Of a DNA stretch of 5,574 bases, positions 1 to 5,574 are shown piece by piece (within the stretch, counting starts at the first letter, position 1; each line of letters begins with the position of its first letter). The DNA comes from Pseudomonadota bacterium. GTDB lineage: Bacteria; Pseudomonadota; Gammaproteobacteria; Burkholderiales; Burkholderiaceae_D. The position numbers and the translations under genes are program-made. The DNA is taken from the NCBI GenBank assembly GCA_023409175.1, contig JAEYIG010000047.1, positions 1 to 5,574 of the forward strand, given 5' to 3'. The notes under the pieces are model-generated. The model was not told where the DNA came from. It worked only from the letters and a program-made list of their open reading frames with translations, and did not search any database.

Positions 1-2
1 AC

Positions 3-95
3 TGGCCATTGAGCCAGAAACAGACCCGGCTTCAGGGAAAAGAGTATGCACTGATCTTTGCGAGAAAATCAAGCATTCCTGAAAGGATGACGTAA
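3..95 (+). CDS. possible C-terminal fragment of an upstream gene
   Basis: Frame 3 is open from the window edge to a TAA at 93-95 and would encode about 30 residues, including the stretch GKEYALIFARKSS and ending PERMT. The alternating hydrophobic run YALIFA could be the last strand of a folded domain. I do not recognise a family. A competing frame, starting at base 2, is open to a TGA at 80-82 and is equally short, so the frame choice is uncertain. A plus-strand gene ending here would be co-directional with the porin and about 270 bp upstream of it. The call rests only on an open frame of 31 codons. Confidence 0.2.
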   Translation, partial: WPLSQKQTRLQGKEYALIFARKSSIPERMT

Positions 96-130
96 TTTGC
101 ATGAGCAATGATCGTCCAGGAGAAACATAC

Positions 131-186
131 AAAGGTATTGGAAGGCGAGCGGACGATGAAAAAGGGACGAAAAAGTATTGGATAAG
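131..186 (+). repeat. near-direct repeat pair in the porin leader
   Basis: AAAGGTATTGGA at 131-142 recurs as AAAAGTATTGGA at 171-182, with one mismatch over 12 bases and a 40-bp period from start to start. Between them, GGACGA also occurs twice (151-156 and 165-170). The 40-bp offset is close to four helical turns, so a pair of regulator sites is possible. In A/G-rich DNA the match may equally be chance. Confidence 0.3.
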
Positions 187-322
187 TCTATGATTGTATG
201 GAGGCAACATTCTTGAAAAGTTGTTGTAAAAATGCCTCTTTTTGGGTGGTAAAAAGTGTCGAACCTTCTCAAAAGGAAAACGGTATGTTTCTCGTCAAAT
301 GTCAAAAAAGAGTTTTGCAAAT

Positions 323-347
323 AATGAAGATGACTTTTGTCTTCATT
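323..347 (+). promoter_or_regulatory. hairpin / inverted repeat before the porin RBS
   Basis: AATGAAGA (323-330) is perfectly complementary to TCTTCATT (340-347), giving an 8-bp stem around a 9-base loop. It lies 10 bases before the AGG ribosome binding site (358-360) and 20 bases before the ATG. There is no T-tract after it, so it is not an intrinsic terminator. It could be an mRNA leader structure affecting translation or stability of the porin message, or a DNA-level dyad operator. The function is inference; the complementarity is directly visible. Confidence 0.4.
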
Positions 348-367
348 CACTTTATATAGGTAAAACA

Positions 368-1492
368 ATGAAAAAAACTCTTATTGCATTGGCTATCATG
401 GGTGCGTCGGCAGGTGCCGCATATGCCCAATCCCATGTGACCATTTACGGTATCGTCGATACCGGCCTGGTCAAGGAAAGCGGTTCCGACGTTCGTATGG
501 GTAGTAATGTTGACAGCCGTCTGGGTTTTCGTGGTGTTGAAGATTTGGGCTCCAACATGAAAGCGACCTTCGAACTGGAACGTCGTTTCAACCTGAATGA
601 CGGTACTCAATATACCACTCCAATTTACAGTAATGCGACTAACAATAATGTGGCTAGTTTGCTGTTCGGCAGCCAGAGAGCGCGATGGAACTACAGTGAT
701 TTCGCCGAGGATCAGGAAAGTGACTGGGTCGGTGCGGCCAACGTTGGCTTGAAGGGTGATGCGTGGGGTCAGGTCCGCCTGGGCCGTGTGAACAACCTGT
801 CGGTTGAAACTTTCCGCATGCTGGATCCATTCAACCAGTATGGTGTCGGCGCTTCGTTGGCAAAAGGCAATTTGCTTCGTTCAGAACAGATGAGCAATAC
901 CGTCCGTTATGACAGCCCATCCTGGAGTGGCTTCGGCTTTGGCGCTACCTATACGCTGGGTCACAATACCAAAGGCCCCGGAAATGAGATTTATGACAAT
1001 CTGGGCAATGACGGCTGGGCAGTCAACCTGAAATACGATAATGGCCCTATCCTGCTGTTGGCCAACTATGACAGGGCTGTTGATTCCAACCAATCCCATA
1101 CCTGGAACGTCGGTGGTGCCTATAACTATGCCGGTTTCAAGTTTTCCCTGGGGTATCAGGATTCCAAGCTGAAACTGTTTGAAGGTATCGCCAATGCCGG
1201 TATCGGCAAGATCGACCAGAAAGAATGGATCGTCGGTCTGCAATACCATACAGGACCACATACCGTCGGCGCTTCGTACAACCGTGGCAAGGTAGAATCC
1301 TCCCAGGCTGACGGAAAGGTCAACAAATACGCTCTGGGCTATACCTATGGGTTGTCCAAACGGACTTCGGTTTATGCTAACGTAGCCTACACAGATAGCG
1401 ATAACGATGAAGTTGGCCTGGTATATAACACCAATGGTGCCTTGAAAGATTCCGTTACCGGTGTACAGGTTGGTATTACCCACAAATTCTAA
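368..1492 (+). CDS. Burkholderiales-type outer-membrane porin
   Basis: The product is a trimeric general-diffusion porin of the outer membrane (374 residues; Gram-negative porin family typical of Burkholderiales). The ATG at 368 is chosen over an upstream in-frame ATG at 242 because it starts a clean signal peptide: Lys2-Lys3, a hydrophobic core at about 4-17, and an AYA|QS signal peptidase I site after residue 20. An AGG at 358-360 sits 7 bases upstream. The mature protein opens with HVTIYGIVDTGLV, the family's first beta strand, followed by SRLGFRGVEDLG (50-61) and GQVRLGR (134-140). Residues about 141-175 should include the constriction loop L3. The remainder alternates in strand-like fashion, and the C-terminal GITHKF ends in the Phe needed for BAM recognition. 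The length of about 350 mature residues is normal for 16 strands. It stands alone, with its own terminator. Substrate preference cannot be read from the sequence. Confidence 0.93.
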   Translation: MKKTLIALAIMGASAGAAYAQSHVTIYGIVDTGLVKESGSDVRMGSNVDSRLGFRGVEDLGSNMKATFELERRFNLNDGTQYTTPIYSNATNNNVASLLFGSQRARWNYSDFAEDQESDWVGAANVGLKGDAWGQVRLGRVNNLSVETFRMLDPFNQYGVGASLAKGNLLRSEQMSNTVRYDSPSWSGFGFGATYTLGHNTKGPGNEIYDNLGNDGWAVNLKYDNGPILLLANYDRAVDSNQSHTWNVGGAYNYAGFKFSLGYQDSKLKLFEGIANAGIGKIDQKEWIVGLQYHTGPHTVGASYNRGKVESSQADGKVNKYALGYTYGLSKRTSVYANVAYTDSDNDEVGLVYNTNGALKDSVTGVQVGITHKF

Positions 1493-1514
1493 GAATTCAG
1501 GTTCTTTGGATTGT

Positions 1515-1543
1515 AAAAAGGGCAGCTTTGGCTGCCCTTTTTT
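1515..1543. terminator. bidirectional intrinsic terminator, porin/xerC
   Basis: GGGCAGC (1520-1526) and GCTGCCC (1531-1537) form a perfect 7-bp GC-rich stem around a TTTG loop. On the plus strand it is followed by six T (1538-1543). On the minus strand the A-run at 1515-1519 supplies five T, and the A and T runs can extend the stem to 12 bp. It lies 22 bp after the porin stop and about 42 bp after the xerC stop, so it can serve both convergent transcripts. Confidence 0.92.
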
Positions 1544-1584
1544 ATTGAATGGAGTCAATACGTGAATGAAGTGTGGTTCGACAA

Positions 1585-2571
1585 TTATTTTTCCTTGTCA
1601 TCTCTTGTTTTGGCACGAGGATGTGCGGCATCGTAAACTTGTGCCAGTCGCTGGAAATCGAGTGCCGTATATATCTGCGTAGATGCAATGGAAGAGTGCC
1701 CCAGCATTTCCTGGACGGCACGAAGATCGCCTGATGATTGCAGGATGTGTGAAGCAAACGAATGACGCAGAACATGAGGATGGACGTTAACCGGCAAACC
1801 CAGGGCCATTGCATGTGCCTTCAGTCTTGATTGAACCATTCGTGGCGACATGCGTCGTCCTCTTGAGTTGATAAAGAGGGCATTGGTGTGTTCATGAGCA
1901 AGATTGGCATCCGACAATTGTCCACGAACGGCCAGCCAACTTTTAATGGCATTCACTGCGGCATCGCCAACGGGCACGATTCGTGTCTTGTTGCCCTTTC
2001 CTGTAACGGTCACTTCTTTTTCCGTCAGATTGATCCAGCTGACAGACCGGTATTCCTTGTCTTGTACGGGACGGCTATCCAGACTGGTCAGCTCGGAGAC
2101 ACGCAATCCGCTGGAGTAGAGCAGTTCGAACATGGCATGATTACATAGGTAATTGGCCTTTTCCTGTCCTGTCTGCACGTTATCAGGCATACCGGCAACG
2201 ACCCGAACGGCATCATCGACCGAGAGTGCCTTTGGGAGCGGTTTGTTCTTTTTGGGGGCGTGGATATCGTCAACCGGATTGATGGATATGGAATTTTCCT
2301 CGATCAGCCAACGGTAAAACCCTCGCCAGGCGGACAATTTCCGTCCGATAGATCGGGGATTCAGGCCTTTGGCATGCATTTTCGACGTGAAACGGCGGAT
2401 GTCGCCGGATGAAAGGTCTGTCAGCCTCGTTTTATCCGAAAACGCAATCAGCTCTTCCAGATCCCGACGGTAATTTATGACGGTCAGGTTGGATAATTGT
2501 CTTTGTCCGGTCAATGTGTCCAGATACAGGCCAATCAGGCCGGTGTCGCTGGATTGGCCGGTATCTTTCAT
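1585..2571 (-). CDS. xerC: tyrosine recombinase XerC
   Basis: XerC is a site-specific tyrosine recombinase that, with XerD, resolves chromosome dimers at dif near the division septum under FtsK control. From the ATG at 2571 it has 328 residues: an N-terminal SAM-like core-binding domain (about 10-105, ending SINPVDDI) and a C-terminal catalytic domain (about 115-315). The complete catalytic set is visible: Arg157 (SGLRVSEL), Lys192 (TGKGNK), His266 and Arg269 (HVLRH), His292 (LGHSS) and nucleophile Tyr301 (TQIYT). The segment between LTSLD and the GKG turn is longer than in E. coli, as in Burkholderiales XerC. The ATG lies one base after the DUF484 stop (TGA-A-ATG), suggesting translational coupling. 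An in-frame TTG at 2580 would add three residues and overlap the stop, but has no visible Shine-Dalgarno, whereas the ATG has a GAG four bases upstream. XerD is distinguishable mainly by context: pairing with DUF484 points to XerC. Confidence 0.93.
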   Translation of the reverse strand: MKDTGQSSDTGLIGLYLDTLTGQRQLSNLTVINYRRDLEELIAFSDKTRLTDLSSGDIRRFTSKMHAKGLNPRSIGRKLSAWRGFYRWLIEENSISINPVDDIHAPKKNKPLPKALSVDDAVRVVAGMPDNVQTGQEKANYLCNHAMFELLYSSGLRVSELTSLDSRPVQDKEYRSVSWINLTEKEVTVTGKGNKTRIVPVGDAAVNAIKSWLAVRGQLSDANLAHEHTNALFINSRGRRMSPRMVQSRLKAHAMALGLPVNVHPHVLRHSFASHILQSSGDLRAVQEMLGHSSIASTQIYTALDFQRLAQVYDAAHPRAKTRDDKEK

Positions 2572-2572
2572 T

Positions 2573-3247
2573 TCACTCAACCGTTAATAGCCGTACGAGT
2601 GCCGCGCTAGCCAGTTTGCCGATGTCAGTCAGGAAATCCGTTGCCATAGCATCCTGAAAACGGGCTTTGTCGGGCGATCCGAGAACAAGGGCACCGAACG
2701 GTTCCGAATCGGCATTTTTACGGAGAGGAATCAGGGCAACTGACCGGATGGATGCTGTATTGGTGAACCATGTCAGGGCTTCGATATTGTCGGATTTGCC
2801 ACAATAAGGCGTTTTCAGCGAATTGATGCCATTTTTGATGTCCTCGGTAACCGACTGGGTAAACCATGCCATCGAATATTCTTCCCTGACGTTCCAGAGA
2901 CGCAGGGTGACGTCCGGTACCGCAAAAGCGGATTTGAGGCTCATAACCACTGTCTGGGGCATATCGACCTCGTTCTTTTCTTTCAGGAGGGCTTCTGTCC
3001 AGTCGAGCATTTTTTCGGAAAGTGCCTTGTTGTCCTGTGCGGTATGCATCAGCCTGGACAATTGAAGCTCGAGTGTTTTGTATTTTCCCCGCAAAACTTC
3101 TATCTGGCGTTCATGTATCGAAACGGCTTTGCCGAGAATGGGGCTGGTCAAGTTCAATTCGGGAAGAATGCCTGCGTTTTCCTGAAAAAAATCGGGATTG
3201 TCCAGCAGATACTGGATAACGGAGTCCTGGTCGATTTCCTGGGTCAT
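2573..3247 (-). CDS. DUF484 family protein, XerC neighbour
   Basis: This is a 224-residue cytoplasmic protein of the DUF484 family (YigA-type), whose genes typically sit directly upstream of xerC. The molecular role is not established. Visible signatures are an N-terminal YLLDNPDFF (13-21), then AVSIHERQIEVLRGK (41-55) leading into a helical, probably coiled-coil segment (about 45-75) with a conserved-looking Asn at 73. A GAF-like domain follows (about 95-220), including YCG (148-150), the strand VALIPLR (170-176) and FGALVLGSPD (184-193). There is no signal peptide or membrane segment. The ATG at 3247 is the first start of the frame; its Shine-Dalgarno is poor. It shares a transcript with xerC, and the order DUF484-xerC is conserved in many gamma- and betaproteobacteria. 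dapF, often the next gene upstream, is not here. Confidence 0.88.
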   Translation of the reverse strand: MTQEIDQDSVIQYLLDNPDFFQENAGILPELNLTSPILGKAVSIHERQIEVLRGKYKTLELQLSRLMHTAQDNKALSEKMLDWTEALLKEKNEVDMPQTVVMSLKSAFAVPDVTLRLWNVREEYSMAWFTQSVTEDIKNGINSLKTPYCGKSDNIEALTWFTNTASIRSVALIPLRKNADSEPFGALVLGSPDKARFQDAMATDFLTDIGKLASAALVRLLTVE

Positions 3248-3287
3248 GATTCGTTTTTAGAGACAAATGAGCGGTTTAGAAAACGTC

Positions 3288-3318
3288 ATTTTACCTGAGT
3301 GGATTGCTTGTGCGTCAG
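3288..3318 (-). promoter_or_regulatory. weak promoter candidate for DUF484-xerC
   Basis: Read on the minus strand, CTGACG (3318-3313) and TAAAAT (3293-3288) match the -35 and -10 consensus at 4/6 and 5/6, with a long 19-bp spacer. The -10 lies about 40 bases before the DUF484 ATG. The position is sensible but the match is modest. A second -10-like CATAAT lies at 3347-3342 without a good -35. Confidence 0.22.
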
Positions 3319-3403
3319 CTAAATTGAATGAGATAAATCAGATTATGTCGCTAATGGGACAAGCCGTGTTTTTTCTTTATACCGGGATATCGGGAAATTG
3401 ATT

Positions 3404-3439
3404 TTTCGGCATTCCCGAAAGTCTGTTTTCATTTAGACT
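3404..3439 (+). repeat. two adjacent inverted repeats before apaH
   Basis: TTTCGG (3404-3409) pairs with CCGAAA (3415-3420) across a 5-base loop. Immediately after it, AGTCT (3420-3424) pairs with AGACT (3435-3439) across 10 bases; the two share base 3420. The second ends 31 bases before the apaH ATG. They could be leader hairpins or operator half-sites. Neither is followed by a T-tract. Stems of 5-6 bp are near what chance gives. Confidence 0.3.
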
Positions 3440-3470
3440 GAACCTTTCATCTCGTCACGAAAAAAGAGCC

Positions 3471-4307
3471 ATGACAACGTATGCATTAGGTGATATTCAG
3501 GGGTGCCAACCCCAGATGCAGGAACTGCTGGACATCATTGAAAGGGAAACGCCCCTGGCAAAATTGCTTTTTGCCGGTGATCTCGTCAACCGTGGACCGG
3601 ATTCGCTTGCCGCATTGCGACAGGTAAAGAATCTGGAGGAAAAGGCCGTGACGGTGCTGGGCAATCATGACCTTCATTTGCTGGCTGTGGCGGCAGGCAT
3701 TCAGCAAATGAAGCCCGGTGATTCGATCCAGCCAATTCTGGATGCCCCTGACAGGGATGACCTGATCGACTGGTTGAGGCATCGGCCTTTGGCCTATACC
3801 GGGGATAGGCATTTGCTCGTTCATGCCGGGGTTTTGCCGCAATGGGACTTGAACAAGACAATGGAACTGGCGCATGAAGTTGAAATGGTATTGCGAGGGC
3901 CCGATTGGAAAGACTTTTTGAAAGAAATGTACGGGAACGTCCCGGACAAGTGGGACGACAGCCTGACAGGAACGGCCCGCTTGCGTTGTATCGTCAACGG
4001 GTTGACCCGGCTCCGGTTTTGCAAGGCCGACGGCGAAATGGAATTTGCCAGCAAGATGGGAACAAATGAAGCACCGGCGGGATATATGCCATGGTTTGAT
4101 GTCCCTGACAGGAAAACAAAGGATATGACCGTCGTTTTCGGTCACTGGTCAACACTGGGTCTCTTGTTGCGTGACAATCTGGTTTCACTGGACACAGGTT
4201 GCGTTTGGGGCGGACAGCTTACGGCCGTCCGTCTTGAAGACCGTGCCGTGTTTCAGGTGGCATGTCCCGGTTTTCTTGAGCCGGGGTTGCAGACAGAACG
4301 GAAATAA
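3471..4307 (+). CDS. apaH: symmetrical diadenosine tetraphosphatase ApaH
   Basis: ApaH is a cytoplasmic metal-dependent phosphatase of the PPP superfamily that splits Ap4A symmetrically into two ADP, and can act on related dinucleotides and NpnN-type RNA caps. The 278 residues match the family's usual length of about 280. Motifs appear in order: GDIQGC (7-12), GDLVNRGPDS (36-45), GNHD (64-67), LVHAG (116-120), FGHW (223-226) and DTGCVWGGQLTAVRLED (241-257). Expected metal ligands Asp8, Asp37, Asn65, His118 and His225 are present. The canonical GDxHG His is Gln10, a substitution I associate with ApaH proteins. The start ATG at 3471 places the first motif at the usual distance from the N-terminus. 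The gene is monocistronic and divergent from DUF484-xerC. Its last 29 codons (250-278) overlap the convergent acyltransferase gene. Confidence 0.95.
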   Translation: MTTYALGDIQGCQPQMQELLDIIERETPLAKLLFAGDLVNRGPDSLAALRQVKNLEEKAVTVLGNHDLHLLAVAAGIQQMKPGDSIQPILDAPDRDDLIDWLRHRPLAYTGDRHLLVHAGVLPQWDLNKTMELAHEVEMVLRGPDWKDFLKEMYGNVPDKWDDSLTGTARLRCIVNGLTRLRFCKADGEMEFASKMGTNEAPAGYMPWFDVPDRKTKDMTVVFGHWSTLGLLLRDNLVSLDTGCVWGGQLTAVRLEDRAVFQVACPGFLEPGLQTERK

Positions 4308-5010
4308 TCGTTTTTTGGGCCATGACGGACAGGGTTTTCCGGTGCATTCCTAAAGCGTTGATAGCAGGCAGAATGGTCAACTCTGCCCTGATGTAGTCCT
4401 GTCTGATAATGCTTGCCACGCTCTGTCCGAAAGTGATGTCGCCGTGTGAATCGACGGCATCTTCGTATTCCCCTTGCCGGTTGACGTATTTCAGCGCAAA
4501 CGGCTGAACGGGCAATTCTGCATGAATGGCGCCTTCGAAGAGATTCGGGTGAAACGGAAGCATGGCGCCCTGTTTGCTGGTGGTGCCTTCAGGAAAGAAG
4601 ATGACCCGTTCCCGGGCTTTCAGTTTTTTGACGAGCGTATCGAGCGTGTTTTTAAGTTGGCGGACGTTACTGCGTTCGAGGAAAAGGGTTCCGGCTTTTC
4701 GGGCGAGAAGCCCGATCATTGGCCAGTTTGCCATATCGGCTTTGGCGATGAAGTGGCCGTGAGTTACCGAATAGATCAGGAAAATATCGAGCCAGGAAAT
4801 ATGGTTGGAAACGATCAGTGCCCTTTCGGAAAGAAGTTGGAGATTATTTACCTTGACCGAGACGTGGCAGATGTCGAGCAGCTTTTTTGACCATTTCCGC
4901 ACATAATCGTTGCGTTTGGAGTCGTTCATGAACGGATACAGAAGCGTGGTGGTCAGGACAGCTCCCACCACATGTATCAATAAACGCAGAACGGTAAGAA
5001 ATGGTCTCAT
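4219..5010 (-). CDS. plsC: 1-acyl-sn-glycerol-3-phosphate acyltransferase (PlsC-like)
   Basis: This is a membrane-associated lysophospholipid acyltransferase that likely acylates 1-acyl-glycerol-3-phosphate to phosphatidic acid at the inner membrane. It has 263 residues with one N-terminal hydrophobic segment (about 4-27). The family blocks are clear: NHISWLD (69-75; catalytic His70 and Asp75 of HX4D), GTLFLER (107-113) with Arg113, FPEGTTS (139-145) and LPVQPFAL (166-173). AAGG at 5019-5016 lies 5 bases before the ATG, a good ribosome binding site. The start is 12 bases after the stop of the dihydroorotase-family gene, so the two are probably co-transcribed. The tail after about residue 240 (ATPAQENRDMPPETRHG and onward) is polar, looks disordered, and lies in the overlap with apaH. 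It may also be an ornithine-lipid-type or other acyltransferase of the same fold; the exact acyl acceptor cannot be read from sequence. Confidence 0.9.
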   Translation of the reverse strand: MRPFLTVLRLLIHVVGAVLTTTLLYPFMNDSKRNDYVRKWSKKLLDICHVSVKVNNLQLLSERALIVSNHISWLDIFLIYSVTHGHFIAKADMANWPMIGLLARKAGTLFLERSNVRQLKNTLDTLVKKLKARERVIFFPEGTTSKQGAMLPFHPNLFEGAIHAELPVQPFALKYVNRQGEYEDAVDSHGDITFGQSVASIIRQDYIRAELTILPAINALGMHRKTLSVMAQKTIISVLSATPAQENRDMPPETRHGLQDGRP

Positions 5011-5022
5011 GGCGACCTTATT

Positions 5023-5574
5023 CTAGCGTTCGAAAGCCACCCGGCCTTCCACAATAGTCAAACGAACCCGCCCCGGGATTTCACGGTTGAGAAAGGGTGT
5101 GTGTTTCCCCTGGCTCGCCAGTTGTGCGGGATCGACAGTCCAGTTTTCCGATATATCGAAAATGCAGATGTCGGCCGTGTCGCCTACTGACAATTTTCCG
5201 CATGTCTTGCCCATGATCTTGGCCGGGTCGGAAGTGATTTTGGCGATTGCTTTCGACAGGCCGGCAGGATCATTCTTGAGCGACTGCCCCCATTTCAGGG
5301 TCAGTGACAATAACAGCTCAAGACCCGTAGCACCTGGGGTCGCTTCACCGAACGGGAGGAGCTTTTCATCATCATCCACAGGCGTGTGATCCGAACAGAT
5401 CGCATCAATGGTTCCATCCAGAAGGCCTTCGGTAATCGCCAGACGGTCGGCTCTGGAACGCAATGGAGGGGTCATTCTGGCATTGGTATCGAAAAAGTCG
5501 ATATCGTCTTCGGTGAGATGGATATGGTGGATACCGACGTCGCAAGTGACTGGAAGGCCGTCTTTTTTTGCCTG
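5023..5574 (-). CDS. dihydroorotase family protein, C-terminal part (PyrC/PyrX)
   Basis: The 3' end of a type I dihydroorotase-family gene is cut by the right window edge; 183 residues are visible, and the frame stays open through 5574, upstream of the internal Met at 5475. Numbering from the first visible codon, VTCDVGIHHIHLTEDD (9-24) carries the HH pair of the amidohydrolase barrel, MTPPLRS (34-40) is the family's NPPLR-type loop, AICSDHTP (58-65) holds the equivalent of the catalytic Asp (Asp62), and PFGEATPGATGLELLL (74-89) follows. The C-terminal part (about 128-183) is the second half of the composite beta-domain, ending VEGRVAFER. Active enzymes usually read DxxPH at the Asp62 site; here it is DHTPV, so the His that contacts the substrate carboxylate is missing. 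It may therefore be a PyrX-type non-catalytic partner of aspartate transcarbamoylase. The HxH ligands lie outside the window. Confidence 0.88.
   Translation of the reverse strand, partial: QAKKDGLPVTCDVGIHHIHLTEDDIDFFDTNARMTPPLRSRADRLAITEGLLDGTIDAICSDHTPVDDDEKLLPFGEATPGATGLELLLSLTLKWGQSLKNDPAGLSKAIAKITSDPAKIMGKTCGKLSVGDTADICIFDISENWTVDPAQLASQGKHTPFLNREIPGRVRLTIVEGRVAFER

Larger units (their letters stand above)
96..367 (+). other. gene-free leader upstream of the porin
   Basis: These 272 bases lie between the possible upstream stop codon and the porin start. They are A-rich with many purine runs and contain no convincing ORF; an in-frame extension of the porin back to an ATG at 242 lacks any signal-peptide logic. 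I looked for sigma70 hexamers. TTGAAA at 213-218 has no matching -10 at normal spacing. TGGTAAAAA at 247-255 resembles an extended -10, but its nearest -35-like element (TTGTAA, 224-229) is 20 bp away. No promoter can be assigned confidently. A hairpin at 323-347 and a near-direct repeat at 131-186 are listed separately. Confidence 0.5.
3248..3470. other. divergent intergenic region, DUF484 / apaH
   Basis: This 223-bp AT-rich gap between divergently transcribed genes should carry promoters for both directions. No small ORF in it looks real. A weak minus-strand promoter candidate and two adjacent inverted repeats are listed separately. For apaH I see only a poor candidate: GGGACA (3356-3361) and TATACC (3378-3383) with a 16-bp gap. 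The apaH ribosome binding site is a GAG at 3466-3468, unusually close (2 bases) to its ATG. Confidence 0.6.

Noticed and set aside
205..226. CAACA/TGTTG dyad in the porin leader
   Set aside because: It has only 5 bp with a 12-base loop; in A/T-rich sequence this is expected by chance.
242..367. 42-codon N-terminal extension of the porin from ATG 242
   Set aside because: It would bury the signal peptide that begins at ATG 368. The residues are basic and low in hydrophobicity, and 368 has its own AGG at 7 bases.
881..1558. 225-codon open frame on the minus strand inside the porin
   Set aside because: It is antisense to a clearly coding porin and runs through the terminator hairpin. The protein has no recognisable motif, and its openness is explained by the porin's codon bias.
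3486..4145. 219-codon open frame antisense to apaH
   Set aside because: The plus-strand frame carries all ApaH motifs; the antisense translation is rich in Pro, Arg and His, with no domain or start signal.
4266..4316. possible apaH terminator (CCCGG/CCGGG with a later T-run)
   Set aside because: The stem is only 5 bp with a 10-base loop, and the six T at 4311-4316 lie about 25 bases after it, so it does not form an intrinsic terminator.
4474..4890. 138-codon plus-strand frame inside the acyltransferase gene
   Set aside because: The minus-strand frame shows the full set of acyltransferase motifs; this frame is a shadow.
1..5574. a new multi-gene system, mobile element or CRISPR array
   Set aside because: Every coding region belongs to a known housekeeping family. 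There is no transposase, no terminal inverted repeats and no regularly spaced repeats. The only recombinase is XerC, with its normal partner gene.

Overview
The window most resembles a chromosomal segment of a betaproteobacterium of the order Burkholderiales, probably Oxalobacteraceae and perhaps Oxalobacter-like. This rests on the Burkholderiales-type trimeric porin (AYA|QS signal peptide, HVTIYGIVD first strand, terminal Phe), on the Burkholderiales-style XerC with an extended stretch before its catalytic Lys, and on a dihydroorotase-family gene followed by a 1-acylglycerol-3-phosphate acyltransferase gene. The base composition looks moderate. Species assignment is inference from recognition, not from a search.

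Layout, left to right. Bases 1-367 hold a possible C-terminal scrap of an upstream gene (3-95, weak) and then a gene-free leader. That leader contains a near-direct repeat and a perfect 8-bp hairpin just before the porin ribosome binding site. The porin gene (368-1492, +) converges on xerC, and the two share a strong hairpin terminator (1515-1543) that works in either orientation. On the minus strand, a DUF484 gene (3247-2573) and xerC (2571-1585) form a tight two-gene unit in which stop and start are one base apart. A 223-bp divergent intergenic region (3248-3470) with two adjacent inverted repeats separates this unit from apaH (3471-4307, +). apaH runs head-on into an acyltransferase gene (5010-4219, -), and their coding sequences overlap by 89 bp at the 3' ends. 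The acyltransferase gene is preceded, 12 bp away on the same strand, by the 3' part of a dihydroorotase-family gene (5574-5023) cut by the window edge.

Functionally this is ordinary housekeeping content: outer-membrane permeability (porin), chromosome dimer resolution (XerC with the associated DUF484 protein), nucleotide-alarmone hydrolysis (ApaH), phospholipid synthesis (PlsC-like) and pyrimidine synthesis (PyrC/PyrX). I see no mobile element, CRISPR array, rRNA or tRNA, and no evidence of a new multi-gene system. The points most worth a second look are the 89-bp convergent apaH/plsC overlap, the dihydroorotase homologue in which Val occupies the position of a substrate-binding His, the porin leader hairpin, and the absence of dapF next to DUF484-xerC.
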